A DNA stretch of 64,000 bases from positions 1 through 64,000 of the forward strand of contig NZ_VTOM01000001.1 in the NCBI RefSeq assembly GCF_009765365.1, written 5' to 3'. Position numbers and translations under genes: made by a program. The notes below the pieces were generated by a model. It was not told the origin of the DNA. It saw nothing but the letters and a program-made list of their open reading frames with translations, and did not search any database. Each line of letters begins with the position of its first letter. The stretch's first letter is position 1. The stretch is from Antarcticirhabdus aurantiaca (GTDB lineage: Bacteria; Pseudomonadota; Alphaproteobacteria; Rhizobiales; Rhizobiaceae). Of the stretch, positions 24,678 through 33,347 are shown one piece after another.

Positions 24678-25718
24678 ATGCGCGCGATGGTTTTCGAGGA
24701 GTTCGGCGTGCCGCCGGTCGTGCGGGCGGTGCCCGATCCCGCGCCGACGCCCGGCGGGGTCGTCGTCAAGCTGCGTGCGACGGGCATCTGCCGGAGCGAC
24801 TGGCACGGCTGGATGGGGCACGATCCCGACATCCGCCTGCCGCACGTGCCGGGCCACGAGCTGGCGGGCGAGGTGGTGGCGATCGGGCGCGAGGTGGCCC
24901 GCTTCCGGGAAGGGGACCGGGTGACCGTGCCCTTCGTCGGCGGCTGCGGCCGCTGCGGCGAGTGCCGCTCGGGCAATCAGCAGGTCTGTCCCGAGCAGTT
25001 CCAGCCCGGCTTCACCCATTGGGGCTCGTTTGCCGAATACGTCGCGCTCGACTTCGCCGACCAGAACCTCGTCTCGCTGCCCGAAGCCGTCGACGACGCC
25101 ACCGCCGCGAGCCTCGGCTGCCGCTTCGCCACCTCCTTCCGCGCCGTCGTCGACCAGGGCCGGGTGCGCGGCGGCGAATGGGTGGCGGTCCACGGCTGCG
25201 GCGGCGTCGGGCTGTCGGCGATCATGATCGCCCGCGCCATGGGCGCCCATCCCGTGGCGATCGACATTTCCCCCGAGAAGCTCGACTTCGCCAGGCGCCT
25301 GGGCGCGGTCGCGACGATCGATGCGCGCGGCGTCGCCGACGTCGCGGAAGCCGTGCGCGAGGTGACGAGCGGGGGCGCGCACCTGTCGATCGACGCGCTC
25401 GGCTCGCCGAAGACGAGCTTCAACTCGATCCAGAACCTGCGCTGGCGCGGGCGCCACGTGCAGGTCGGGCTGATGCTCGGCGAGCACGCCACGCCCCGCA
25501 TCCCGATGGCGCGCGTCATCGCCTACGAGCTGGAGATCTACGGCAGCCACGGCATGCAGGCTTGGCGCTACGACGCCATGCTCGCCATGATGGCCTCCGG
25601 CATCCTGAAGCCCCAGGAACTCATCGGCCGGCATGTCGGGCTGGAGGAGGGCGTCGACGCCCTGACCGGCATGGACCGCTCGAGCGACCTCGGCATCACC
25701 GTCATCTCGCGCTTCTGA
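24678..25718 (+). CDS. Zinc-dependent alcohol dehydrogenase
   Basis: A 346-residue medium-chain dehydrogenase. The catalytic-zinc Cys is in [12 protein letters not shown] follows in VPGHELAGE, and the structural-zinc Cys cluster is [15 protein letters not shown]. The Rossmann motif is GCGGVGLSA, followed by the acidic AIDIS (NAD preference). GGAGGTG lies six bases before the ATG. A gap of 131 bases separates it from the aldo-keto reductase. It is the last gene of the catabolic locus and may oxidise an alcohol or aldehyde product. Confidence 0.9.
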   Translation: MRAMVFEEFGVPPVVRAVPDPAPTPGGVVVKLRATGICRSDWHGWMGHDPDIRLPHVPGHELAGEVVAIGREVARFREGDRVTVPFVGGCGRCGECRSGNQQVCPEQFQPGFTHWGSFAEYVALDFADQNLVSLPEAVDDATAASLGCRFATSFRAVVDQGRVRGGEWVAVHGCGGVGLSAIMIARAMGAHPVAIDISPEKLDFARRLGAVATIDARGVADVAEAVREVTSGGAHLSIDALGSPKTSFNSIQNLRWRGRHVQVGLMLGEHATPRIPMARVIAYELEIYGSHGMQAWRYDAMLAMMASGILKPQELIGRHVGLEEGVDALTGMDRSSDLGITVISRF

Positions 25719-25869
25719 CCACGCGGCATAGGCTGTGATGGCCGAAGGCGAGAGCGCGGGGTGTCGCCATCGCCGACACCAGGATGCTCCAGAGGTTATC
25801 CCGCCGATGGGCAGCGAAGCCGGCTGCCGCTCCTCGCGCCATCGGAATGGCGGCGTCCTTCTCATGTCT

Positions 25870-26586
25870 CTAATTCACTGATGTTTTTGCCAGTACCGGT
25901 CGCGCCGAGTTGCCGAGGCGTACCAAGCCGCCGGGGCGGTCGATCAGGCCCATGAAGCTGGCCTGCCGTGGCTCCGCCTTCGGCTCGCCGATACGTTCGG
26001 GCAGGTAGATGCGCGCGAAGGCGGTGAACTCGGTGAGCTGGCGCAGGAGGTCATCGCCCATCTCGGGGTAACGCCGCGCCGTCAGCGCGTGAATGCCGGT
26101 GATGATCCACGTTCGCTCTGCGACGGCTCGGCCTTCGAAGACGTTCCATCGGAACTCGTCGGCTTCGAAGATATCGAGGTAGGCGCGCCACTGGACGCTC
26201 GAGAGATAGCGTTGCGGATCGTAGCGCCCCGTGAGCTTGTGGTCGTCGATCCGTTTGCCTCGCATCGCGTCGACCTTGCCGACGAGCGTCACGGTGAGCC
26301 CGTCGATCTCGTAGTCGCGCGTTGCCTTCAGTTCGCGGGTCTCGGGCAGATCGATCTCGCCCTCGGCTTCGAACGTGAAGGTGTGGCCCCGCGCAGCGAG
26401 GGCGCGATAATCGCCGGGGAGGCAATGTTCGAGCGCGGCGTGGAGCGCGGTGCCGGCGATCATCGCAGGTGTCGGAGGCACCCGCCGACGCAGTTGCGCG
26501 AGGAAGTGGTCGAGGTTCGCCTCGTCGTCCTCGCGAAAGCGGCGGAACGCATCAAGGTCCGTGGAGGAGACGCGCAGGGCCGGCAT
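25870..26586 (-). CDS. PD-(D/E)XK-superfamily nuclease-like protein
   Basis: A 238-residue protein with the RecB/Cas4-type exonuclease pattern. It has an early GTALHAALEH helix, then GKVDAMRG and DDHKLTG (the D...D-x-K core, about residues 102-118), then a Gln helix in SSVQWRAYL. The RecB helicase and the Cas4 Cys cluster are both absent. Such stand-alone proteins are common in phages and integrated elements. No phage structural gene is nearby, so it may be a remnant. The start site is weakly supported. Confidence 0.7.
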   Translation of the reverse strand: MPALRVSSTDLDAFRRFREDDEANLDHFLAQLRRRVPPTPAMIAGTALHAALEHCLPGDYRALAARGHTFTFEAEGEIDLPETRELKATRDYEIDGLTVTLVGKVDAMRGKRIDDHKLTGRYDPQRYLSSVQWRAYLDIFEADEFRWNVFEGRAVAERTWIITGIHALTARRYPEMGDDLLRQLTEFTAFARIYLPERIGEPKAEPRQASFMGLIDRPGGLVRLGNSARPVLAKTSVN

Positions 26587-26940
26587 GGGGTAGGCTCGAA
26601 CGTTGCTGCTGATGCCTCAGGCTTGTTGATCCATACTGCGTGCAAGCCCGCGTGCATAAGCTCGTTCAACCGGCGCGCAACGATCCAGTTCCAACTTAGG
26701 TGCCGATCCATAGTGGGGCGAAGGGCGATCTCCCGAGGCCGGCATCCTCGGTGTGGCGCGGCTCGGGCGGGTGGAAAAGCGACCGTCTGCCTCCGGCATT
26801 CAAATATTCGATAGCCGCTGCTTTCAGGCGGATTCCGTAGGGACGCTGTGGTATCGCCTCGTGCAGGTTAACGAGGGAGGCTGAGCAAGCTGTTCGTCGT
26901 AGACGTCCTTGTCGACATCGTCGGCTATCACACCGCACGG
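26587..26940. other. Non-coding gap with no supportable gene
   Basis: About 350 bases between the nuclease gene and the small membrane protein. Open frames of 60-80 codons occur on the minus strand, but they overlap one another and have no recognisable domain. Composition looks less GC-rich than the flanking catabolic locus. It may hold decayed accessory DNA. Confidence 0.4.
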
Positions 26941-27132
26941 GTGCTCCTTCCCATCCTGAGTATCGGGCAGATCAAAGCGGCCAACTGGACGTCTGAAAAG
27001 CCGGGCGGATGGGTTGGCTGCTATCGGGACGAAGAACGCCGCCTTGTTTTTACACCATCAATGGCGGGCTGGATCGGCGTTCTCATGTGGCTGCTGACCT
27101 TCGTCATCGTTATCCTTGCGACAGCCAGGTGA
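26941..27132 (+). CDS. Small membrane protein of unknown function
   Basis: A 63-residue reading frame from a GTG, ending in one strong transmembrane helix (about 41-60, AGWIGVLMWLLTFVIVILA). The same frame is open upstream to 26872 and reads as a sensible hydrophobic peptide (LFVVDVLVDIVGYHTARV). A strong Shine-Dalgarno, GAGGGAGG, sits at 26873-26880, but only CTG codons (26881, 26890) follow it. The real start may therefore be CTG at 26890, giving about 80 residues. Function unknown. Confidence 0.5.
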   Translation: MLLPILSIGQIKAANWTSEKPGGWVGCYRDEERRLVFTPSMAGWIGVLMWLLTFVIVILATAR

Positions 27133-27341
27133 GCCTAACCGGGCGGACGGCTCTGAACCCCCGCTTCTCGGTGTGCTGAAGCGAGGCCAGAGCGACGCCA
27201 AAGGGTCGTCAACGGTCTGACCGTTTCTAGACATCCGGTTCTACGGTGCCGGTGGGCTTGGCCGGACGATCTCCGCGGATCGGATTTCGGCCGCGAGAAA
27301 TCCGTCTGCGTTTTTGCGAGCGCGCGGCCTAAGCTCTCCTT

Positions 27342-27896
27342 ATGGGACTCCTGACCTTCAGCATCAACGTCACCCTGGATGGTTGTATCGACCACCAGGA
27401 AGGGATCGCGGACGGCGAAACGCATGCTTACTTCACCCGCCTCATGGATGATTGCGGGGGGATACTGTGGGGGCGCACCACCTACGAGATGATGGAGAGT
27501 TACTGGCCGGCAGTCGCTCGCGGCGACGTCGAGGCGCCGCCGGCGATCCGCGAGTGGGCGGTCAAGCTGGAGACCAAGCCGAAATACGTGGTGTCGTCGG
27601 CGCGGAAGGATTTTCCGTGGACCAACAGCCATCACATCGACGGGGACCTGCGAACAGGCGTGCAGAGGCTCAAGGACGCGACTCCGGCGGGCGTGCTCCT
27701 CGGCAGCGGCAAACTCGCGACCGAGCTGGACCGGCTGGACCTGATCGACGAGTACAAGCTCCTCGTCCATCCCAGGATCGCCGGCCACGGCCCGACCCTC
27801 TACCAGGGCGGGCTACCCACCACGCGACACCTCGAACTGGTCTCCGCGAAGCCGCTCCGGAACGGCGCAGTAGCCATGCACTACCGGCGCGAATGA
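27342..27896 (+). CDS. Dihydrofolate-reductase-family protein (RibD C-terminal type)
   Basis: A 184-residue single-domain reductase. The start FSINVTLDGCID, the middle ILWGRTTYEMMESYWP and the end LVHPRIAGHGPTLYQGG are typical of the RibD_C/DHFR-like family of unknown substrate, such as YwjB. It is not a housekeeping folate enzyme by its motifs. It stands alone, with ~200 bases of non-coding DNA before it. Confidence 0.85.
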   Translation: MGLLTFSINVTLDGCIDHQEGIADGETHAYFTRLMDDCGGILWGRTTYEMMESYWPAVARGDVEAPPAIREWAVKLETKPKYVVSSARKDFPWTNSHHIDGDLRTGVQRLKDATPAGVLLGSGKLATELDRLDLIDEYKLLVHPRIAGHGPTLYQGGLPTTRHLELVSAKPLRNGAVAMHYRRE

Positions 27897-28065
27897 CCAC
27901 TTTTGGGACGCGTCCTCGCGGGTCCGTACCGCCGCATTGGGGCCGCCGGCGAACGGGTGGCTTTCCTGCTGACGCTCCAGAAAGCCGGCTTATCTCTTTC
28001 GATCCGTTGCGGGGGGCGAGTTTTCGTCACTAGACGCAGCCGGCCGGTCCCTATAGCCGGCGTCG

Positions 28066-29013
28066 ATGACCCGAGTTGCCCCCGCCCATCATGTTCCCAT
28101 CGATCGGATCCTGCCGGGCATCGGGCTCATGCTGGCCTTCTGCATGGTCGCTCCGCTGATCGACGTCGCCTCGAAGATCGCGGTCCAGTCGGTTTCGACG
28201 GGCACGGTGACCTTCGCGCGCTTCCTGGTCCAAGGCGTGCTGATGGCGCCGATCGTTCTTGCCATGCGGCTGCCGGCGCGTCTGGACGCGCGTTCAGGGG
28301 GGCTGACGCTGCTTCGCGCCGCGGCCGCCATCGGCTCGACCTTCTGCTTCGTGGCTGCGGTGCGCATGATGCCCATCGCGGACGCGCTGGCGATCGCGTT
28401 CGTTTCGCCGTTCATGCTCCTCCTGATGGGCCGCTTCCTTCTCAAGGAGCACGTCGGCCCCCGCCGCATCGCGGCGGCGCTCGTCGGCTTCGGCGGCACG
28501 GTGCTGGTGATCCAGCCCTCCTTCGCCCATTTCGGCGCGGCCGCCCTCCTGCCGGTGGCAAGCGCGTTCTGCTTCGCCTTCTACATGCTCGTCACACGCC
28601 AGCTCAGCCGCCGGCAGCATCCGGTCGCGATGCAGTTCCACACAGCCATCGCCGCCGGCCTTCTGTGTCTGCCGCTTCTTGGCCTTGGCACAGCCATGGG
28701 CCTCGAGCCGATCAGCTTCGTGCTGCCCCAGGGCGCGATCTGGTTCGCGTGCCTCGCAGTCGGCGTCGCCGCCACGATCAGCCACTTGGCGATGACCTAT
28801 GCGCTGTCCCTCGCGCCGTCATCGACGCTCGCGCCGCTGAACTATCTGGAGATCGTCACCTCGGTGATCTTCGGCTTCGTGTTCTTCGGCGACTTCCCGG
28901 CCGGCATGACCTGGACGGGCATCGCCATCATCGTGGCCTCCGGGCTCTACGTCATTCACCGTGAGCGCGTCGCCACGCAGGCGGCGGCCATGCCGGCCGA
29001 CCGTCCGGTCTAG
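28066..29013 (+). CDS. EamA/DMT-family transporter 1
   Basis: A 315-residue inner-membrane protein with ten hydrophobic helices in two repeats of five, the drug/metabolite transporter pattern. Repeat 1 contains KIAVQSVSTGTVTFARF and repeat 2 ends in the LAPLNYLEIVTSVIFGFVFFGD signature. Members export amino acids, nucleosides or related metabolites. Substrate unknown. Confidence 0.88.
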   Translation: MTRVAPAHHVPIDRILPGIGLMLAFCMVAPLIDVASKIAVQSVSTGTVTFARFLVQGVLMAPIVLAMRLPARLDARSGGLTLLRAAAAIGSTFCFVAAVRMMPIADALAIAFVSPFMLLLMGRFLLKEHVGPRRIAAALVGFGGTVLVIQPSFAHFGAAALLPVASAFCFAFYMLVTRQLSRRQHPVAMQFHTAIAAGLLCLPLLGLGTAMGLEPISFVLPQGAIWFACLAVGVAATISHLAMTYALSLAPSSTLAPLNYLEIVTSVIFGFVFFGDFPAGMTWTGIAIIVASGLYVIHRERVATQAAAMPADRPV

Positions 29014-29251
29014 CAGCCGAACCTCGAGAGCGCGCATCGACCCCGATGGCGCCCGGCAACTCTCGCAAGGGGCGGGGCGGAGCCTCGGCGCGCCGCCTGC
29101 TGGTTCACCATGGCGCTTGAGCTTGCCGAGGCATCAACCGGGTTGCGCCGTGAGCTTGACTGCGCGCTTCGCTCCATCCCATCAGTCGCCGCAGGCATGA
29201 TGGCGCCTTCGCCAGATGCGTCACCTCGTTCCGGAGGTCGGGAGAGTTAAG

Positions 29252-29578
29252 ATGGCACGCAAGGATCGGGATGCGGATTGGATCACGAACGATGCGGTGG
29301 ACGACAAGCCGGCCGAGACGTGCTGGCTCTGCGGTAGGCCGGTGGGAAAGACCGTGGACCGCTTTCACCCGATACCCAAAAGCCGAGGCGGTCGCGACAC
29401 CGTACCCGTCCACCCCATCTGCCGGGAAACCATCGACGCCAACTTCACGGCAAGCGAACTGGTCCGGCACGCGGAGGCCGGGAAGGCGCTGACCGACAAC
29501 GAAACGGTCGCACGTTTCGTAAAATGGGTCGCCAACAAGCCCGCCGATTTTCATTCCGCGACGAAAGCAGGTCGGTAG
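29252..29578 (+). CDS. HNH-type endonuclease domain protein
   Basis: A 108-residue small protein with a CWLCG knuckle (C24, C27), the His segment RFHPIPKSRGG (H39) and VHPIC (H54, C57), the order expected of a zinc-bound HNH nuclease fold. The first ATG at 29216 lacks a ribosome site. The ATG at 29252 follows GGAGAG, so it is preferred. It may belong to a defence or mobile element, but no partner methylase or integrase is nearby. Confidence 0.75.
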   Translation: MARKDRDADWITNDAVDDKPAETCWLCGRPVGKTVDRFHPIPKSRGGRDTVPVHPICRETIDANFTASELVRHAEAGKALTDNETVARFVKWVANKPADFHSATKAGR

Positions 29579-29889
29579 GAGTTAGGGCGGGGCTGCACCC
29601 AGCCCTTATCGAGCATGGCGCAAGCGGTTCACCGCGGCCGCTGTCGATGGATCGAGGCCGGAACGGTGGATTGCCTGCCTTTATCGTCTCAGAAGCAGAC
29701 GGGCAGATTTCGGCCCATAGCCCTCGCGGATCCCGAGAGCCCTCCGGCTCGGACGACCGGAGTCGACGTGGAAAGCGCGACGGCGCTTGAGCGCCGTCAA
29801 AACCGAGCCTGTGACGCCGCGGCCCTTGCGCGGCGATGGACGGGGTGGTTTGAGGCGGCTCCCGCCTCGCGCCCACCTGGAATTCCCGC
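29579..29889. other. Leader region before the ABC-F gene
   Basis: About 310 bases with no supportable gene. It holds a perfect 8-bp hairpin, GACGGCGC (29779-29786) and GCGCCGTC (29791-29798) with a TTGA loop, about 90 bases before the ABC-F start. ABC-F genes are sometimes controlled by leader attenuation, so this could be regulatory. I see no convincing leader peptide. Confidence 0.4.
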
Positions 29890-31512
29890 ATGATCCGCCT
29901 CGAAAGCATCGGCAAGCAGAACGGCAAGCAGATCGTCTTCATCGAGGCGTCGGCGGCCCTTCAGCGCGGCGAGAAGATCGGCCTCGTTGGCCCGAACGGC
30001 GCGGGCAAGACGACGCTGTTCCGCATGATCACTGGCCAGGAGCCGCCGGACGAGGGCCAGGTCTCGGTCGATCGCGGGGTGACGATCGGCTACTTCAGCC
30101 AGGACGTCGGCGACATGGCGGGCCGCAGCGCGGTGGCCGAGGTGATGGACGGCGTCGGTCCGGTCAGCGCGCTGGCCGCCGAGATGGCGGAGCTCGAAGC
30201 GGCCATGGCCGATCCGGCCCGAGCCGACGAGATGGACGCGATCATCGCCCGCTACGGCGAGGTGCAGGGCCGCTTCGACGAACTTGACGGCTATGCGCTG
30301 GACGGGCGTGCCCGCGAGGTGCTCGACGGCCTCGGCTTCAGCCAGTCGATGATGGACGGCGACGTCGGCAAGCTGTCGGGCGGCTGGAAGATGCGCGTGG
30401 CGCTGGCGAAGATCCTGCTGATGCGCCCCGACATCATGCTGCTCGACGAGCCGTCGAACCATCTCGATCTCGAAAGCCTGATCTGGCTCGAAGGGTTTCT
30501 CAAGGGCTTCGACGGCGCCGTCCTGATGACCTCGCACGATCGCGAGTTCATGAACCGCATCGTCGACAAGATCATCGAGATCGACGCCGGCGCCTTGACC
30601 TCCTATTCGGGCGATTACGAGTTCTATCGCCAGCAGCGCGCGATCGGCGAGGCGCAGCAGCAGGCGCAGTTCGAGCGCCAGCAGGCGATGCTGGCCAAGG
30701 AGGTCGCCTTCATCGAGCGCTTCAAGGCGCGCGCCAGCCATGCCGCGCAGGTGCAGAGCCGGGTCAAGAAGCTCGACAAGATCGAGCGCGTCGAGCCGCC
30801 CAAGCGCCAGCAGACCGTGCGCTTCGACTTCCAGCCGGCGCCGCGCTCGGGCGAGGACGTGGCGACGGTCAAGGGCGTCTCCAAGCGGTACGGCGAGCGC
30901 ACCATCTACGAAGCGCTCGACTTCCAGGTGCGTCGGCGCGAACGCTGGTGCGTCATGGGCGTGAACGGTGCGGGCAAGTCGACGTTGCTGAAGCTCATCG
31001 CCGGCGCCTCGGAGCCCGATTCCGGGACGGTGACGCGGGGCCCCAGCGTCAAGATGGGCTACTTCGCCCAGCATGCGATGGAGCTGCTCGAGGGCGAGCG
31101 CACCGTGCTGCAGTCGCTGGAGGACAGCTTTCCGCAGGCGGGCCAGGCCTCGTTGCGCGCGCTCGCCGGCTGCTTCGGCTTTTCCGGCGACGAGATCGAG
31201 AAGAAGTGCCGCGTGCTCTCGGGCGGCGAGAAGGCGCGGCTGGTCATGGCCAGGATGCTGTTCGATCCGCCGAACTTCCTCGTCCTCGACGAGCCGACCA
31301 ACCACCTCGACATCGCCACCAAGCAGATGCTGGTGGAGGCGCTGTCGCGGTTCGAAGGCGCCATGCTGTTCGTCAGCCACGACCGTCACTTCCTGGCGGC
31401 GCTGTCCAACCGCGTGCTGGAGCTGACCCCGGACGGCCCGCATCTCTACGGCGGCGGCTATTCCGAATATGTCGAGCGCACCGGCCAGGAAGCGCCGGGA
31501 CTGCGGACTTAA
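29890..31512 (+). CDS. ABC-F family ATPase (ribosome-associated, YbiT-like)
   Basis: A 540-residue soluble protein with two ATPase domains and no membrane segment. Domain 1 has GPNGAGKTT, LSGGWKMR and LLDEPSNHLD. The linker (about 240-300) is rich in Gln and charged residues, as in ABC-F proteins. Domain 2 has GVNGAGKST, LSGGEKAR and LDEPTNHLD. ABC-F proteins act on the ribosomal E site to resolve stalled translation or relieve antibiotic inhibition. The EPSNHLD in domain 1 and the overall length suggest the YbiT/EttA housekeeping branch more than a dedicated resistance factor. Confidence 0.9.
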   Translation: MIRLESIGKQNGKQIVFIEASAALQRGEKIGLVGPNGAGKTTLFRMITGQEPPDEGQVSVDRGVTIGYFSQDVGDMAGRSAVAEVMDGVGPVSALAAEMAELEAAMADPARADEMDAIIARYGEVQGRFDELDGYALDGRAREVLDGLGFSQSMMDGDVGKLSGGWKMRVALAKILLMRPDIMLLDEPSNHLDLESLIWLEGFLKGFDGAVLMTSHDREFMNRIVDKIIEIDAGALTSYSGDYEFYRQQRAIGEAQQQAQFERQQAMLAKEVAFIERFKARASHAAQVQSRVKKLDKIERVEPPKRQQTVRFDFQPAPRSGEDVATVKGVSKRYGERTIYEALDFQVRRRERWCVMGVNGAGKSTLLKLIAGASEPDSGTVTRGPSVKMGYFAQHAMELLEGERTVLQSLEDSFPQAGQASLRALAGCFGFSGDEIEKKCRVLSGGEKARLVMARMLFDPPNFLVLDEPTNHLDIATKQMLVEALSRFEGAMLFVSHDRHFLAALSNRVLELTPDGPHLYGGGYSEYVERTGQEAPGLRT

Positions 31513-31864
31513 AGCCCTTGTCGCTCTGAGCAGGTCAGGACGCAGAAGCTCTGCGACGTGCATCGTCGCGCGGCTTCAACGCCGTTCGGCACGCCAACCG
31601 ATCGAGTGTGTCGACGCCGGGCTGACTCAAGGACGTGGCCGCAATCCACACCTCTGCTGCCACCCGAGGGTGACGCCCGCGGGCCTGCTCGGGGTCCTTC
31701 GTGCCGAAGGCATGCTTCACGTCCCACCGTCCGAGTTCCGCCGGGAGATCATCTCGGGGAAGTCGTAGACGCTTGTCTGGGGGTGCTTAACGCGACGCGA
31801 CATCGAAAGGAAAATACGCCACCCGCTCGTACAAGTCGGGAAGCCGCAAACCTTCGATCTTCGG
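31513..31864. other. Non-coding gap beside tRNA-Leu
   Basis: About 350 bases between the ABC-F stop and the tRNA-Leu terminator. Short frames on both strands overlap, and none shows a domain or a start signal. The last ~100 bases (31780-31865) are visibly A/T-richer than the rest of the window. This is the 3' side of a tRNA gene, a common integration position, but no integrase or direct repeat was found. Confidence 0.4.
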
Positions 31865-31893
31865 AAAACTCTAGCCGCATCAACGAGCTAGAG
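31865..31893 (-). terminator. Intrinsic terminator of tRNA-Leu
   Basis: Read on the minus strand, CTCTAGC (31893-31887) pairs perfectly with GCTAGAG (31875-31869) and is followed by TTTT (31868-31865). It begins seven bases beyond the encoded CCA end of the tRNA. Confidence 0.75.
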
Positions 31894-31899
31894 GGGGAA

Positions 31900-31984
31900 T
31901 GGTGCCCAGGAAAGGACTCGAACCTTCACGCCTCGCGGCACACGGACCTGAACCGTGCGCGTCTACCAATTCCGCCACCTGGGC
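31900..31984 (-). tRNA. tRNA-Leu, anticodon CAG
   Basis: An 85-base class II tRNA on the minus strand. The acceptor arm GCCCAGG pairs with CCTGGGC, discriminator A, and CCA is encoded (31902-31900). The anticodon stem CACGG/CCGTG encloses the loop TTCAGGT with anticodon CAG. A variable arm (GCCGCGAGGC) and T-arm GGTTCGAGTCC follow. It reads CUG, a favoured leucine codon in this GC-rich genome. Confidence 0.95.
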
Positions 31985-31993
31985 ACGGGCGGA

Positions 31994-32022
31994 CCATTAT
32001 GCGGGGGCGCGGCGGAAGTCAA
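31994..32022 (-). promoter_or_regulatory. Promoter of tRNA-Leu
   Basis: On the minus strand, TTGACT (32022-32017) and TAATGG (31999-31994) are separated by exactly 17 bases. Transcription should start near 31987, only a few bases before the mature 5' end at 31984. Confidence 0.7.
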
Positions 32023-32333
32023 CGCGCTCGTTGAGGGTCGGAACGGAAATCCGGCGCCCTCCGCGGAGCGACGAGCGGCGCGTCGCAGCGGCTTCCCGCG
32101 GGCGCGCGAACAGGCTACAGGCGGACGGGACGGGCCGCTTCGGCGCAGTGGTGACGGCTCTTCGAGGCGTCGAGCCGCGGGCGTCGGAAGCGCCGGTCCG
32201 ATGCGGGCGGGCGGCGGCTCGGGAACGGCGGCGACAGCGGCGCGGTTTGGCGACCAAGGACCTGCTCGCGGACAGCGGCGTTTCAGGGGCAGGGCAGAGG
32301 CCCGCGGGGCCAGAAGAGCGGAGCGACGGATCG
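32023..32333. other. Non-coding gap before the epimerase-like gene
   Basis: About 310 GC-rich bases between the tRNA-Leu promoter and the start at 32334. I see no domain-bearing reading frame on either strand. It should contain the promoter of the 32334 gene, but no clear -35/-10 pair stands out. Confidence 0.4.
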
Positions 32334-33347
32334 ATGGCGATCGACACGAAAGAAACGGTGACGGTGTTCGGCGGCAGCGGCTTCATTGGCCGCTACGTCG
32401 TGCGGGCGCTCGCCAAGCGCGGCCACCGCATCCGCGTCGCTTCGCGCCGCCCGCACCTCGCCTATCACCTCCAGCCCAACGGCAATCTCGGCCAGATCAT
32501 GCCGGTCCAGGCGAACCTGCGCTTTCCCTGGTCGGTGGAGCGGGCGATGGAAGGGGCCCACCACGTCGTCAACCTCGTCGGCATCCTGTCCGAGAGCGGG
32601 CAGCAGAACTTCGACGCCCTCCAGGCCGAAGGGCCGCGGGTCGTGGCGGAAGCGGCGGCGCGGGCCGGCATCGGCGTGACGCAGATGTCGGCGATCGGCG
32701 CCGACACGGGCTCGCGCAGCGACTATGCCCGCACCAAGGCGGAGGGCGAGGCGGCCGTGCTGTCGGCCGTGCCGGGCGCGCGCATCCTGCGCCCCTCGAT
32801 CGTCTTCGGCGCCGAGGACCAGTTCTTCAACCGCTTCGCCAACATGGCGCGCTTCTCGCCGGTGCTGCCGCTCCTCGGCGGCGGGGCGACGCGCTTCCAG
32901 CCGGTGTTCGTCGGCGACGTCGCCGAGGCCGTCGCCAAGGCGGTCGACGGCGAGGTGGCGGGCGGGCGGATCTACGAGCTCGGCGGGCCGGAGGTGCTGA
33001 CCTTTCGCGAGATGATGGAGGAGATGCTGCGCGTCGTCGACCGCAAGCGTCCCTTCGTCTCGATCCCCTTCGGTCTCGCCGACCGGCTCGCGGGCTTCGC
33101 GCAGCACCTGCCGGGCGCGCCGCTGACACCCGACCAGGTCGTCCAGCTCCAGGTCGACAACGTCGTGTCGGACGAGGCGGTGCGCGAGGGGCGCACCTTC
33201 GAGGCCTTCGATATCCGTCCGCACACGATCGACGCGATCCTGCCGACCTATCTCGTGCGCTTCCGCCCGATGGGCCAGTTCACCCGCGGCGGGCCGCTGA
33301 CGCAGGAAACGCCCCAGGAAAGCGTGCGCGGGCCGACGGGCGTGTGA
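32334..33347 (+). CDS. NAD-dependent epimerase-like protein, NDUFA9 type
   Basis: A 337-residue extended short-chain dehydrogenase-fold protein. The Rossmann motif is VFGGSGFIGRYVVRALAKRG (about 10-30), followed by ASRRP and a YARTK segment near residue 135. This subgroup resembles the complex I accessory subunit NDUFA9 and alphaproteobacterial homologues, which may bind NADPH without classical catalysis. GGAG lies before the ATG. The stop overlaps the permease start (GTGA). Confidence 0.85.
   Translation: MAIDTKETVTVFGGSGFIGRYVVRALAKRGHRIRVASRRPHLAYHLQPNGNLGQIMPVQANLRFPWSVERAMEGAHHVVNLVGILSESGQQNFDALQAEGPRVVAEAAARAGIGVTQMSAIGADTGSRSDYARTKAEGEAAVLSAVPGARILRPSIVFGAEDQFFNRFANMARFSPVLPLLGGGATRFQPVFVGDVAEAVAKAVDGEVAGGRIYELGGPEVLTFREMMEEMLRVVDRKRPFVSIPFGLADRLAGFAQHLPGAPLTPDQVVQLQVDNVVSDEAVREGRTFEAFDIRPHTIDAILPTYLVRFRPMGQFTRGGPLTQETPQESVRGPTGV

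Noticed and set aside
1012-25718. Assignment as a standard erythritol (ery) operon
   Set aside because: The SorC regulator and FGGY kinases fit, but the eryB-type dehydrogenase, EryC and RpiB/TpiA-like isomerases are missing.
25870-26586. CRISPR-associated Cas4
   Set aside because: The RecB-type nuclease core is present, but the Cas4 cysteine cluster and any CRISPR repeats or cas genes are absent.
26460-26711. Minus-strand 83-codon frame overlapping the nuclease start
   Set aside because: The second half is an out-of-frame reading of the nuclease gene. Only its first ~40 residues are new and they match nothing known to me.
31535-31720. Small minus-strand gene between ABC-F and tRNA-Leu
   Set aside because: About 60 codons, overlapping another open frame, no ribosome site and no recognisable domain.
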